Assembly (NCBI GenBank): GCA_031761405.1
Contig: JASEVX010000037.1
Location: forward strand, 868,001 to 932,000
Direction of reading: 5' to 3'
Source: Serripes groenlandicus
Taxonomy: Eukaryota > Mollusca > Bivalvia > Cardiida > Cardiidae
DNA length: 64,000 nt
Below, in pieces: positions 1-12,567 of the stretch (within the stretch, counting starts at the first letter, position 1; the number at the start of each line of letters is the position of its first letter). Position numbers and translations under genes: made by a program. Under the pieces are notes generated by a model. That model worked only from the letters and a program-made list of their open reading frames with translations, made no database searches and had not been told where the DNA came from.

Positions 1-64
1 TGTCTCTGTCTGTCTCTGTCTGTCTCTGTCTGTCTGTCTCTGTCTGTCTGTCTCTGTCTGTCTG

Positions 65-121
<57 letters not shown>

Positions 122-138
122 GTCTCTCTGTCTCTCTG

Positions 139-171
<33 letters not shown>

Positions 172-300
172 TTCTCTCTCACTCCCTACCTCTCTCTCAC
201 CTTTCTCTCCCCCTCTCCCCCTCTCTCTCATTCTCTCTCTCATTCTCTCTCTCTATATATACTTCTCTCTCTCTCTCACACACACCTCATCATGTCTCGT
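1..300 (+). repeat. TCTG/TC microsatellite
   Basis: Runs of TGTCTC, CTGT and (TC)n fill the window's first 280 bases. Confidence 0.97.
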
Positions 301-1285
301 GACAAGTGCATGTTAATTGTTTATTGTTTATTCTCGTGTACCATAATTGTTGTTTGAGATAATAAAGATTGTGTTCTGTTCTGTTCTGTTCTGTTCTGAG
401 ATTTATCTAGAGAAATTGGGCCAAGTCACGTGAACACCGACCCCCGTGACGTGGCGATCATTGTCGATCCAGATCCGCATGGGTCTCTCGATCTTCTCCC
501 TCCATCGCCATCTAGTCGGTTCGGCATCCTGCCAGGTCTTTCAAGTACACTTCACACACGTATAAATACATACAGTCCAACCTGTTATACGAGACTACCC
601 AAAGGAAGTGCTAAAAGTGTTCTATTAAGACAGGTGGTCGTTTATTATATATAGGTACATTTATGGATAAAAAACGTCGGGCTTGGGGTTGATCTTTGGT
701 CGCTTACGTCAGTTGGTCACTGATACGAGGTTGTCGGGAGTACAGAATTGACTGTATATCTAAATTAGCAAGATGACGTTCTTTGACGGACGCGACACAT
801 CTGTGCCTTATTTGCATAATAGAACCTTATCTATTTCCAACGGCTTCACCTTGAGGACCTTGCCACATACATCAGATCTGCAGCAGACGACTTTGGACAC
901 CTATTGGTAAACTATGGAAAAACTCCATGTATAAAAGTATCCTTATTGAATAGTTTTGAATACATCGTGGAAAAAGGAGACATATTGCTTGCTCATTATG
1001 AACAATATCTCTCAAAATTCGAATATAGAAAGCGTCGTATGTGGGTAAGGGTTAAAACAGGTCAGTCATATTTGATAAAAAAAAAATCTTGATATGTGTT
1101 GTCCCACTGGTTTCACTCCCATGTCCCCTCGTGTGATGTCAGTATTGGGTTGCATGAAGAGCCACTGTTGCAAGTCATAGCTCTCACATTTTATCAAATT
1201 TATAGTATGGACAAACAAAAATAATATCTGCGAAAAATGTGTCAAAAGGCGCTTCTTCCAAGGAAAGGATTAAAACAAAAAGTAT
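301..1285. other. Gene-free stretch with one weak Tc1/mariner-type MITE
   Basis: Around 571-756 TACAGTCCAACCTGT is mirrored by ACAGAATTGACTGTA, suggesting a TA-flanked MITE. A partial F1-like GCAGCAGACGACTTTGGACA sits near 880. No supportable gene. Confidence 0.5.
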
Positions 1286-1539
1286 GTGAGCCATACCGCG
1301 AGAAAACCAACATTATAGCCTCTACGTAATGTATCGACCCATATCAGCCTGCGCAGTCCGCGGGCCGACACATTCCGTCTCAGGGGAATAGAGGTATAGA
1401 GTAATGATTCCTGAAACAGAAAAAACACAAGGGGCGAACAGTGTTTGTCCGTGTAAGCCTGCGCGGCATACTTAGGCTGGTCCGGGTCGATACTTTACGC
1501 AGAGTTCACAATGTTGGTTTTCTCGTGGGACGGCTCATA
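1286..1539. mobile_element. F2 fold-back MITE
   Basis: Starts TGAGCCATACCGCGAGAAAA, ends TTTTCTCGTGGGACGGCTCA. Internal CGACCCATATCAGCCTGCGC and GGTCCGGGTCGATACTTTAC are partly complementary. Confidence 0.85.
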
Positions 1540-2555
1540 AATAGGTTTGTCACAGCTGCACTACTCGTATACATTCGGATTGATCCTATACCTAGAATAG
1601 AACGAGTCAGCTTCAGATGACATTAGAGTCAAACAAATATCAAAAAGTTTGTATTATTATTAAGTAGAGTTTTGTTATTTAAAGGGGTGAGAAATATTAC
1701 TTTTGCAAAAGGAGAATTTGCTTTGTGTGACGATTTTATTGTTTTTGCGAAACTGTTTTCAAAAGTTTTCTGCTACTGATGTGTCAAAATGCGTCTGAAA
1801 CACACGCGTTCCTTCATTTTAACTCCTTTCTCTCTCTCTCTTATCATTATATGTATACATTTCCGTTTATTAGCAAGGATTTCAACAATATGGTAATACG
1901 AGTGTCGATGTTCTATTGTTGGTGGTGATTGTTCTGTATTGACGTCATTTTGGGCGTCAAAATGATACGTTTCTCGATTATAATACATATCAATAAAAAC
2001 TGAATTGATTCATCATTGAAAACATTTATCGTTTTGGAGCTTATGCAGTAGGCATGCATGTATATTGTTTGGATTTTGACTAATGAAAGATTGCATTAAA
2101 ACTTGGCTTGTCATTGGTTAATATGAGTGCCAGTACCTGGAACAGTAAACAATGTTTTCATTCGTTAACGTGGTCCACTGAGACGTACGTTAAGTTTGGA
2201 CATAACTACATGAATTGATAGGCGTTCAAAGGCACACATTTCGTTGACACATAGCCTCGGACATAGAGTCACGTTCGGCTTTAGGTTTCCAGTGATCAAG
2301 GTCAAGGTCACAGTTGAAAATCTCGTTGTATGGAGTTGGTTTAGTTCTTGTAAGAAGCTTGTCACGCAAACATTTCAATTGTAATACAACAGTAACTCAT
2401 TTCTTAATAGTTATTATATAACATTACCGATAATGCCGGGGACATTTAAAGATAGGCAGTTAAAAGTTATACTCTTCGATGAAGCCTCCTTTGCCACCCT
2501 TTAATTTCATTGACTGAACTCAAACTCATTTCAGCTTAATACAGGGATAACTATT
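1540..2555. other. Gene-free stretch
   Basis: A degraded F1-like piece lies near 1690-1795 (TTTGCAAAAGGAGAATTTGC, AAAATGCGTCTG). The rest shows no gene or clear repeat. Confidence 0.5.
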
Positions 2556-2788
2556 AACCCTTTCCCAAACACAGACGATTTTTGACGCATCTGCAGCAGA
2601 CGACTTCGATAACATTTAAGCAAAATTATGGAAAATACATGTAAAGGGAGTTTAATTAATGAAAAAATGAAGAATTGAGGCAAAATCGGAAATTAGTCAA
2701 TATGAGCAATTTGTCCTTTTGTCACAATTTTTTCAAAAGTCGTCTGCTGCACAGGCGTCAGAAATCGTCTGTATGTAGGAGAGGGTTA
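2556..2788. mobile_element. F1 MITE, full length
   Basis: TTAA-flanked CCCTTTCCCAAACACAGACG start, ATCTGCAGCAGACGACTTCG, AAGTCGTCTGCTGCACAGGC and GTAGGAGAGGG end. A further left-arm fragment follows at about 2803-2888. Confidence 0.85.
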
Positions 2789-3204
2789 ATATATAATAAA
2801 TTACTAACCCTTTCCTACATACATAGAAATGGTAGAATACGACTTTGTAAACGTCCAAACAAATATATGCAAAATTCTATTAAATGAAAGTATAATACGT
2901 AAATAATGTAGGGTTGAAAACATTATGCCGAGGCCTATATATTGGCCTATAGAGTATATTTCATGAGTGTTTATTTATTATCAATTTTGATAAACAAGTT
3001 TACTGAGATGATATGCCGCGAGCCTTGGCGAGCATAATATCCAGCTTAGTTAACGAGTTTATCAAAAGTGCTAATACATAAAGAAAGTGATTTATGAGGC
3101 GTATTTCGATCAAATGTACTTAACGTTTACCATATTTCTACGTGAAACTTGCCAGTTTTGGCGCCAAAGTGACTAACGTTATGACGTCAAACCGCTGAAG
3201 TGAC

Positions 3205-3386
3205 GCCCCTACAGCAGACGGCATTTGAAAACTTTGGTGGAAAAGGAGGAATTGGCCATAAAGAGCATTTTTCTGTCACAATGTTTTCAACTCTATTCAA
3301 TAATCTTGATTTTATTTATAGACGTTTTTGCCAAAAAGTGTTCAAGGTTGTCGGCTCCAGATTTGTTGTGTGTGGGGAAGGGTTCA
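3205..3386. mobile_element. Diverged F1 MITE
   Basis: CTACAGCAGACGGCATTTGA, TTTTCTGTCACAATGTTTTC and GTGTGTGGGGAAGGGTT. Confidence 0.7.
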
Positions 3387-3663
3387 TGCAGTAAGGTTGT
3401 TATAACATCCTGTTACAATATTAATGTTCTTTTTATATCCATTATACTTGCGATATCCTTTGAACATAGGTGGCGCTATGTACACTGGGAATATTCCGAG
3501 ACGTTTCAGGGTTTATAGGGGTATTTATGCAGTCCATTGTAATACTACATAAAGGGACAGGAGAATGAACTCAGTCGGGCGACACTTCTATTTTTTTGGT
3601 TAAAAGCTTCACCTAGGGGTGTCTTCTAAACTGGCATGAACAGTGATGGCCCTGATTTAACTC

Positions 3664-6413
3664 CCTTACGCAGCAGACACATTATGTTGCATTTGCAGCA
3701 TACACAAAGTGACGCATTTGCGCCAAACATATTTTGATGCATTTGCAGCAGACTTATTTTAATGCATTTGCAGCAGACACATTTTGATGCATTTACAGCA
3801 GACATATTTGGACGCATTTACAGCAGACACATTTGGATGCAATTACAGCAGGCACATTTTGATGCATTTACAGCAGACATATTTTGACGCATTTTCAGCA
3901 GACATATTTTGATGCATTTTCAGCAGACATATTTTGACGCATTTTCAGCAGGCACATTTGGATGCATTTACAGCAGACACATTTGGATGCATTTACAGCA
4001 GACACATTTGGACGCATTTACAACAGACATATTTGGACGCATTTACAGAAGACATATTTGGACGCATTTACAGCAGACATATTTGGACACATTTACAGCA
4101 GACACATTTGGATGCATTTACAGCAGACACATTTTGATGCAATTACAGCAGGCACATTTTGATGCATTCACAGCAGACATATTTGGATGCATTTACAGCA
4201 GACACATTTTGATGCAATTACAGCAGGCACGTTTTGATGCATTTACAGCAGACATATTTGGATGCATTTACAGCAGACACATTTTGATGCAATAACAGCA
4301 GACACATTTTGATGTAATTACAGCAGGCACATTTGGACACATTTACAGCAGACGTATTTAGATGCATTTACAGCAGATACATTTTGATGCATTTACAGAA
4401 GACATATCTGGACGCATTTACAGCTGACATATCTGGACGCATTTACAGCTGACATATTTTGATGCAATTACAGCAGGCAAATTTTGATGCATTTACAGCA
4501 GGCACATTTTGATGCATTTACAGCAGACATATTTTGATGCATTTACAGAAGACATATCTGGACGCATTTACAGCAGACATATTTGGACGCATTTACAGCA
4601 GACAAATTTAGATGCATTTACAGCAGACATATTTTGATGCATTTGCAGCAGACATATTTTGATGCATTTGCAGCAGACATATTTTGATGCATTTACAGCA
4701 GACTTATTTTGATGCATTTGCAGCAGAAATATTTGGACGCATTTACAGCAGACTTATTTTGATGCATTTAAAGCAGACATATTTGGATGCATTTACCGCA
4801 GACATATTTGGACGCATTTACAGCAGACATATTTTGATGCATTTACAGCAGACACATTTTGATGCATTTGCAGCGGATATATTTTGATGCATTTACAGAA
4901 GACATATCTGGACGCATTTACAGCAGACATATTTTGATGCATTTACAGCAGACACATTTTGATGCATTTACAGCAGACATATTTTGATGCATTTACAGAA
5001 GACATATCTGGACGCATTTACAGCAGACATATTTGGACGCATTTACAGCAGACAAATTTAGATGCATTTACAGCAGACATATTTTGATGCATTTGCAGCA
5101 GACATATTTTGCTGCATTTGCAGCAGACATATTTTGATGCATTTACAGCAGACTTATTTTGATGCATTTGCAGCAGAAATGTTTGGACGCATTTACAGCA
5201 GACTTATTTTGATGCATTTAAAGCAGACATATTTGGATGCATTTACCGCAGACATATTTGGACGCATTTACAGCAGACATATTTTGATGCATTTACAGCA
5301 GACACATTTTGATGCATTTGCAGCGGATATATTTGGATGCATTTACACCAGACATATTTGGACGCATTTACAGCAGATACATTTAGATGCATTTGCAGCA
5401 GACATATTTTGACGCATTTGCAGCTGACATATTTTGACGCATTTGCAGTAGACACATTTTGATGCCTTTGCGACAGACATATTTTGATGCATTTGCGACA
5501 GACACATTTGCAGCAGAATATTTGGATGCACTTGCAGCATACACATTTTCACGCATTTGCTGCAGACACAATTTACTGACATATTTTGACACATTTGACG
5601 CATTTACTGCAGACACAATTTACTAACATATTTTGACACATTTGACGCATTTGCTGCAGACACAATTTACTGACATATTTTGACACAGTTGACGCATTTG
5701 CTGCAAACATATTTGGATGCATTTGCAGCAGATATATTTTGAGGCATTTACAGCAGACATATTTGGACGCATTTACAGCAGACATATTTGGACGCATTTA
5801 CAGCAGACATATTTGGACGCATTTACAGCAGACATATTTGGACACATTTACAGCAGACACATTTAGATGCATTTGCAGCAGACACATTTTGACGCATTTG
5901 TAGCAGACATATTTTGACGTATTTGCAGTAGACACATTTTGATGCCTTTGCGACAGACATATTTTGATGCATTTGCAGCAGACATATTTTGATGAATTTG
6001 CAGCAGACATATTTTGATGCATTTGCGACAGACACATTTGCAGCAGGCACATTTGGATGAACTTGCAGCATACACTTTTTCACGCATTTGCTGCAGACAC
6101 AATTTACTGATATATTTTGACACATTTGACGCATTTGCTGCAGACACAATTTACTGACATATTTTGACACATTTGACGCATTTGCTGCAGACACAATTTA
6201 CTGACATATTTTGACACATTTGACGCATTTACAGCAGACATATTTTAACGCATTTACAGCAGACACATTTGACGCATTTACAGCAGACATATTTTAACGC
6301 ATTTACAGCAGACACATTTGACGCATTTACAGCAGACATATTTTAACGCATTTACAGCAGACATATTTTAACGCATTTAAAGCAGACATATTTGACGCAT
6401 TTGAAGTAGGCAC
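3664..6413 (+). repeat. 25-bp satellite array, about 110 copies
   Basis: Unit GATGCATTTACAGCAGACAC plus ATTTT, with variants GACGC, TTTGCAG and ACATATTTG. A higher-order repeat of 450 bp (18 units) is visible between about 4541-4660 and 4991-5110, and a second pattern (CTGCAGACACAATTTACTGA) recurs at 5560-5700 and 6085-6210. Because 25 is not a multiple of 3, all frames cycle and long spurious ORFs appear. Confidence 0.97.
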
Positions 6414-7458
6414 AAAAGCATTATGTTAAACGGAGAAATTACCCATAATTATCAATTTCTCATTTCGCCACGATGTCTTTTTAATCTATTCAAATACTTA
6501 TTCTTTAAATACTTTTGGTCAATATCAAATAACAAAAAAACATATCTGTACATTAAAGTACACCCTTGATATTCCATCTGAATGTTCACCTTTCGAGAAA
6601 GCTTCTGGACCGCTTTTGTGACTCATATGCGAACAGTGCAAACCCCTATCAGATTGCCATGATGTACTCATGTATAATGAAAATCGACACATTCCAAACG
6701 TCAGGTGCAAAGCTTTTTCTCAAAGATTTTGAAGCTCGGATGAAGGGGTTTGGGGTATGACCCATCAATTGTCGGATGAAGGGGTTTGGGGTATTACTCA
6801 TTAAATTCAGATTAACAATCCAGATTCTTCACTGTGGTAATTGGACCCAATCCTCTCATATTTGATTACACACGAGAGGGTGATTAATTGTTACCGACCC
6901 CCTCTAGTGTGACCGAAACAGATCATTATCAACCCAAAATGAACAACACGGAAAATATCTGTATCAAATAGATAAGCTCTGGATGTTGTAACCCTTTCCA
7001 ACATAGTCGTACAAGAACTGGTAAACAATAAAAAGTCGTTTACAAAGGAATGAGTGTTTGAATTTAGCAGGGTCAGGGTAAAAATGGACCGCTGTTTTCA
7101 AAGGAGTTAGGTTTAGATACATTTGTAGGTGCGAGCTGGTCTACTGTAAGAAAATATTGGTCGAAGGCGAGAAAATACATGGAATGTTAATGAGCGCTTG
7201 CTGTTTTCCCACAATATTTTCAACACTGAATTGATGTTGCTATATAGACGTTAATTTAAAGGATTTCATATGCTTGAATTATTTTGATATATCATTCAAA
7301 TATAAAATATTTCCCCCTATCTCGATAATAGTGATTGTCCATGCAATTTACTGAAGCGTTTGTTTTTCTAAGAGTAAACAATTATCTATAATTAGTAATG
7401 TGGCATTGGCTAAGGAACGTTTCTTAAATAGTCTAGTGCTGGTGACTCATCCATGGAT
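6414..7458. other. Gene-free stretch
   Basis: A short direct repeat (GGATGAAGGGGTTTGGGGTA, 6738 and 6775) is the only structure noticed. Confidence 0.5.
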
Positions 7459-7672
7459 TTAACTCTTTCAGCGCCACAGGCAATATCGAGGTTTTTGCAA
7501 ACAATGCAGATTCAGGTGAGTCAGCACGTAACGAGTTGTCTCACCTGAAATCAGCATTGTTTGCCTTTAAGTTACCAAAATAGTCCAACATTTCCATAAA
7601 TTGAGAAATGGACACACCCGATTTTGAACATGGAAGAGTCTACTTTAAACAATTCGGCGCTGAAAGAGTTAA
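7459..7672. mobile_element. F3 MITE
   Basis: TTAA-flanked: CTCTTTCAGCGCC start and GGCGCTGAAAGAG end. Internal AACAATGCAGATTCAGGTGA pairs with TCACCTGAAATCAGCATTGT. Confidence 0.88.
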
Positions 7673-8300
7673 GGCAATTGCACTATCGCCGGGATGAAAC
7701 TAACATTTCGTAGTAAACCACCAATCGTTAAATGAATAAGTGCTGCTCTTACCAATGCTCCCGTAAGGCATTTGCGATTTGTGAAGATCCAGACCAGCCT
7801 CAACGATGTCATAGACGAATTAAAGAAATATCTGCAAAGCAGTAATCCATCCAAATCAATACGCTAAGGTTTTAAAACACAACCATCTAAATCAATGTAA
7901 TGATTTAGAAAAAACACACCAGTAAGCTTTTTAAAATAATCCACAGTCAATGGAATTGGAAGTAAGTAAAACAGGAATTAACACTACACAATAAGCATTA
8001 TTGACGTCGCGTGGAAGCGCGGCGTCCGTATGGTATAGGTTTTAATTTTGTACCATGGGGTGACGTAATCGAAAAGGGAGCAACCAACATTATTATTTTT
8101 AAGAAAAACTCTGTTATATGTTTGAATAGATCAACCTTTATCAATAAATAGATTGTATAAAATGATTTAAGAAACAGCAAAATACAAAATATGTATGTCT
8201 TCTACCGTTATTACAAAACTTTAGACATATGCAATGGGTATTTAATAACATTCCCCTAACTTCCTAGGCTACGCTTTTTTTTATAGTTTGGTTTACGAAC

Positions 8301-8434
8301 CGATTCATCAAAGCTCAGAAGAAAGTTTCTGGCGATGATTTTGCCTATTTAAGATATTGGGATTTTCCGATTCATCAAAGCTCAGAAGAAAGTTTCTGGC
8401 GATGATTTTGCCTATTTAAGATATTGGGATTTTT
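8301..8434 (+). repeat. 67-bp tandem duplication
   Basis: CGATTCATCAAAGCTCAGAA through GATATTGGGATTTT occurs twice, offset 67 bp, at the left edge of the 601-bp duplication. Confidence 0.93.
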
Positions 8435-9595
8435 AAATAAATGGGTAATCTTTAAAAAATCAATGATGATTCATTTTAATTACTACATATTACAGTATAA
8501 TTCTAGAAACTGTAAAAACAACGTTAACCCAACTATGCAATACGCATGGCCGTAACGTGACCCGTTCTATTATTTGTAAATGCAGCATGTCATCGCTTGG
8601 CGATTTTGGTCATTCTTATTTAATAGACGACAATGTGTCATCGGTTCCCATAGAGTTATTAAGTTGTCTCTGCTTCCGTCCGCTATGAATACTTCGCTGT
8701 TTTCACGATTTCATCCGATTTCTATAATTCATTGGATTCGTACCCGTTTTTTTCATGTTTCGTTCGAGATGAACGATTCGTACCAACTGGTTGTCGATCT
8801 TTGCTCTTGGGGAACTGATTTGATCATTTTCTTTTGTTTATTTTTCAGTTTTCTATTGGCATGTTCAAAACGATTAAAGTGATATAACAAACAAACAAAA
8901 CAGACTTAATACTTCTTGCTATATGTTGACTATACATGTGGACTTTCATAATGCTCAATCTTGATCATACATATCTGTCTTTTCTTTTTTAATTTTCTGG
9001 CGATGATTTTGCCTATTTAAGATATTGGGATTTTTAAATAAATGGGTAATCTTTAAAAAATCAATGATGATTCATTTTAATTACTACATATTACAGTATA
9101 ATTCTAGAAACTGTAAAAACAACGTTAACCCAACTATGCAATACGCATGGCCGTAACGTGACCCGTTCTATTATTTGTAAATGCAGCATGTCATCGCTTG
9201 GCGATTTTGGTCATTCTTATTTAATAGACGACAATGTGTCATCGGTTCCCATAGAGTTATTAAGTTGACTCTGCTTCCGTCCGCTATGAATACTTCGCTG
9301 TTTTCACGATTTCATCCGATTTCTATAATTCATTGGATTCGTACCCGTTTTTTTCATGTTTCGTTCGAGATGAACGATTCGTACCAACTGGTTTTCGATC
9401 TTTGCTCTTGGGGAACTGATTTGATCATTTTCTTTTGTTTATTTTTCAGTTTTCTATTGGCATGTTCAAAACGATTAAAGTGATATAACAAACAAACAAA
9501 ACAGACTTAATAATTCTTGCTATATGTTGACTATACATGTGGACTTTCATAATGCTCAATCTTGATCATACATATCTGTCTTTTCTTTTTTAATT
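8394..9595 (+). repeat. 601-bp tandem duplication with twin 100-codon ORFs
   Basis: Copies 8394-8994 and 8995-9595 differ at only a few bases. Each holds a + strand ORF of 100 codons (8580-8882 and 9181-9483) starting MQHVIAWRFWSFLFNRRQCV, with a hydrophobic stretch DLIIFFCLFFSFLLACS near the C-terminus. The ORFs differ by two residues. I recognise no family; with such a recent duplication, open frames are not evidence of selection. Confidence 0.95.
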
Positions 9596-10695
9596 ACTTC
9601 GTATTTTTTGTTTATATATTCCCGTTTTTGCTATCATACTTCTGCTAAACTGGAAGGCGAATAGATTTCCTAAGCTTGTGTCACACTTAACTTATAACTA
9701 GAGGTAATACACCTTAATATATGTTAATAATTAGGCACCTATGTATTTTTTTTATCTAATGGATCTAGTTAGAGGATTTATAACGGTTTATTGGTAACAA
9801 AAACCCTGAGAAACTTCAGCTTGTATGACACATTATAGTTGCAGTGAATGTTAAGCAAACCGTAAACCAAATGGTTTCAGGACTAAACTTGTCATTTCAC
9901 GACTAAACTTCACATGCTGAATATCACATAGATCGTAGCATGTTAAACGTTTAATCCCTACGTCAATATTGAACCTTTCTGCTCTTGGTAACCTTTTTAT
10001 ATAGGCTATGGTAGCAATATAGGCACATCTTGGCCTTCTTGTTGGAAATAAAGGGACATTTGGCCTTCTTGTTCGAAATATTTACATCCTGTCTGCTTGC
10101 ACAGATTATTTAAATGTACTGAACTGCATCTGCGTCCTTTAAGTCATGCTTCAAAAGCATGCGCGGCGTCTTTGATGCTTTGCATCAAAATTCTTCTTGT
10201 AAGCTTATTGCATACTTTCATATTTTTCCGTTCACTTTGCATTGAAGAAAGTGGTCATGATTTTTCGATCATGACCGGTGTCAAGGAGTGATCATGACCG
10301 TAAATAAGGACGTGCGAAAATTCCGCATAATTAACATGCTAGGGACCACTATTTTTATGTAAACAAGCATAGCTGACCTAAATATCAAATTCTCATATAA
10401 TGATCATGGACAATTTCTTACTGTCTCATGCTAACAATACGTTTTTAACCGGATAACAGTATACTGTAACATGGCACGCGCGTCTAAAATATTGGTCATG
10501 CACGTGTATGACGTCATTTAAAATAATAACGTCATTGTTATAATTCAAATTTTCAAACGGCATTTGAAGCAAAATAACAACTTATGTAAACAAACTTTTT
10601 GTTTCGATTTCGGAAGCAGATTTAACAACTCTAGATAAGAAAAACACCCCACAGCGTAAACCAACTAGTTTACAATATGAAAGTATGCAATAAAA
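9596..10695. other. Gene-free stretch
   Basis: A duplicated TTGGCCTTCTTGTT (near 10030 and 10060), a small hairpin GTCATGAT..ATCATGAC near 10254, and TTATTGCATACTTTCATAT near 10205 that is inverted near 10674. No gene seen. Confidence 0.5.
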
Positions 10696-10825
10696 AGGTT
10701 ATTGACCCTGTACTATGAAATCATTGTTGGATCTCGTTCTTTGGCGAACGTAGCCTCGCAAGCTCGGCAACGTCAACCCAAGAACTCGGTCCAACTATAA
10801 TTTCACAGTACAGTGTCAATAACCT
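10696..10825. mobile_element. Fold-back element, about 45-bp arms
   Basis: AGGTTATTGACCCTGTACTA at the left mirrors TAGTTACAGT-type sequence at the right, which ends ACAGTGTCAATAACCT. The loop contains CGAACGTAGCCTCGCAAGCT. Confidence 0.75.
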
Positions 10826-11019
10826 ATATTACAGCTTAAGTCTCTTTTAATTGTGTCGGTCCCCAATGATAACAAGCCGAGTAGATAGACCAGTAAGTTC
10901 ATGAAAGATTTGAGATATCAATCGAAGATTATGAATTATTAATTTGTACATGTCAAAGTCACTCTTAATGCTCTTCTTAACATTTGCCCATGGAACCACG
11001 ACAGTCGGTAACGGGTTTT

Positions 11020-11215
11020 AATCCGTTTTCAACATTATTTCAGTTATATCACGGCGACAGTTCCTGGGTAAACAAACTAGTACTAGGCTAGGAATTGTGC
11101 CTTGCCAAAGGACACCCCATCATGACCGACGCGACTGGAGATCGAACCCGGGTCGTCAGATTCCAAATTCCCAAAACTATTGTCACTCGGGCACAACCAC
11201 GAGGACTATCGATCG
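11020..11215 (-). mobile_element. tRNA-derived SINE relic
   Basis: Body motif TTTCAGTTATATCACGGCGA and, on the minus strand, a tRNA B-box-like GGGTTCGATCTCC. Confidence 0.65.
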
Positions 11216-11459
11216 AGGGGTAATGAATTTGAACCAGTACAAACATTATTTTCGATTATTGATAAAACACATTGTGATGAGCGTAGATTAATTCCTGTTC
11301 GAATAATGGGTTTTGCTGGTATGAATGGTAAGGTATCCGACTTTTCCGAGAAGAGTGTCGTAGAGAGGTGCGAGGAAATCAGATCACCCGTGATTATTTC
11401 AACTGACCGTCATGATATAACTTAAATATTGTTGAAAGTCAAGCTGACCCTAAAACAAA

Positions 11460-11663
11460 TTCGAAGCAGACGACCATGCAATCATCTCAGCCAAAATGGT
11501 GAATATCTGTATAACTAATAGGTTTATTATTGAATAAAGTTGAAAACATTGTGGCAAAACCAAGAATTGCTCATGATAATCAATTTCTCCTTTTTGCCAC
11601 ATTGTTTTCAAATGTCATCTGCTGCAGAGGCATTTAGAAAGCGTCTGCATGTGGGAAAAGGGT
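11460..11663. mobile_element. F1 MITE
   Basis: GAAGCAGACGACCATGC, GTTGAAAACATTGTGGCAAA, ATTGCTCATGATAATCAATT hairpin, TCATCTGCTGCAGAGGC and GTGGGAAAAGGGT. Confidence 0.78.
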
Positions 11664-12224
11664 AATGCTCAAATCAAGTAATCTATTTAGCAATGTTGTA
11701 TTAATGCCAGCGCGTCCATTTACCTTGAAATATGGCAAACGAATAATATAAACCAAGATAGACCTCAAGTGTAATCTTGGTAGCTAATGGATGTTGTTTA
11801 GAACGCGTATGAGAGAGAGCTACAAGGCCATCATTTAGACACAGGCCACATATGAAAGGAAGTCATCGGTGCATGCATAATGAAACGGCATGAATAAATA
11901 ATTAAAACACATTTGACTTAAATAAAATTGTAAATATATTCTCTGTCCGTGACTGACAACTGTGTTGAGGTCTTTGGATACCATTTTCCCTACTACAGAC
12001 GCTTTTAACCCCCCCTGCAACAGTCAAAGTAATCGGTGACATAGCAGGAGGGCAATTGCTCCATTTCTCAAAAAAGTTTTAAAGTAGTATATATAGTAGA
12101 TGACTATAGAAATGACATAACAGGTATAGGATCAACATGTGTACTTGTTATGGGTAAAGTATGAGTGTATGATGGAACAGTGGAAATCTGAAAAACTTAT
12201 GCAATATGCAAAGTATGCAATAAG

Positions 12225-12353
12225 TTATACATTACTTTATACGTCTATCCCCCTGAGACGGAATGTGTCGGCCCGGATTAGACTTCGCAGCCTGATCTGG
12301 GTCGATATATTACGCAGAGTCCATAATGTTGGTTTTCTTGTGGAACGGCTCAT
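12225..12353. mobile_element. F2 MITE fragment
   Basis: Right-hand part only: CTGAGACGGAATGTGTCGGC, ATTACGCAGAGTCCATAATG, TTGTGGAACGGCTCATA. Confidence 0.78.
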
Positions 12354-12408
12354 ATATATATATAATTAATAATCTATAGTATATATTGAAGTTTCGTTAT
12401 TATGTAAC

Positions 12409-12567
12409 AGGGGGAATAGAGGTATAAAGTAATGTATCCTATAACAGAAAATCCATAGGAGGCGAAAAGTGTCTGTCCGGGTTAATCTGCGCGGCATGCT
12501 AAGACTGATCCGGGTCGATACTTTACGCAGAGTCCATAATGTTGATTTTCTCGTGGAGCGGCTCGTA
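12409..12567. mobile_element. F2 MITE fragment
   Basis: Second right-hand part in the same direction: GGGGGAATAGAGGTATAAAG, AGGCGAAAAGTGTCTGTCCG, TTCTCGTGGAGCGGCTCGTA. Confidence 0.8.

Noticed and set aside
3909..6194. Several ORFs of 60-128 codons on both strands
   Set aside because: They are frame-cycling translations of the 25-bp satellite (25-residue period), with no non-repeat sequence.
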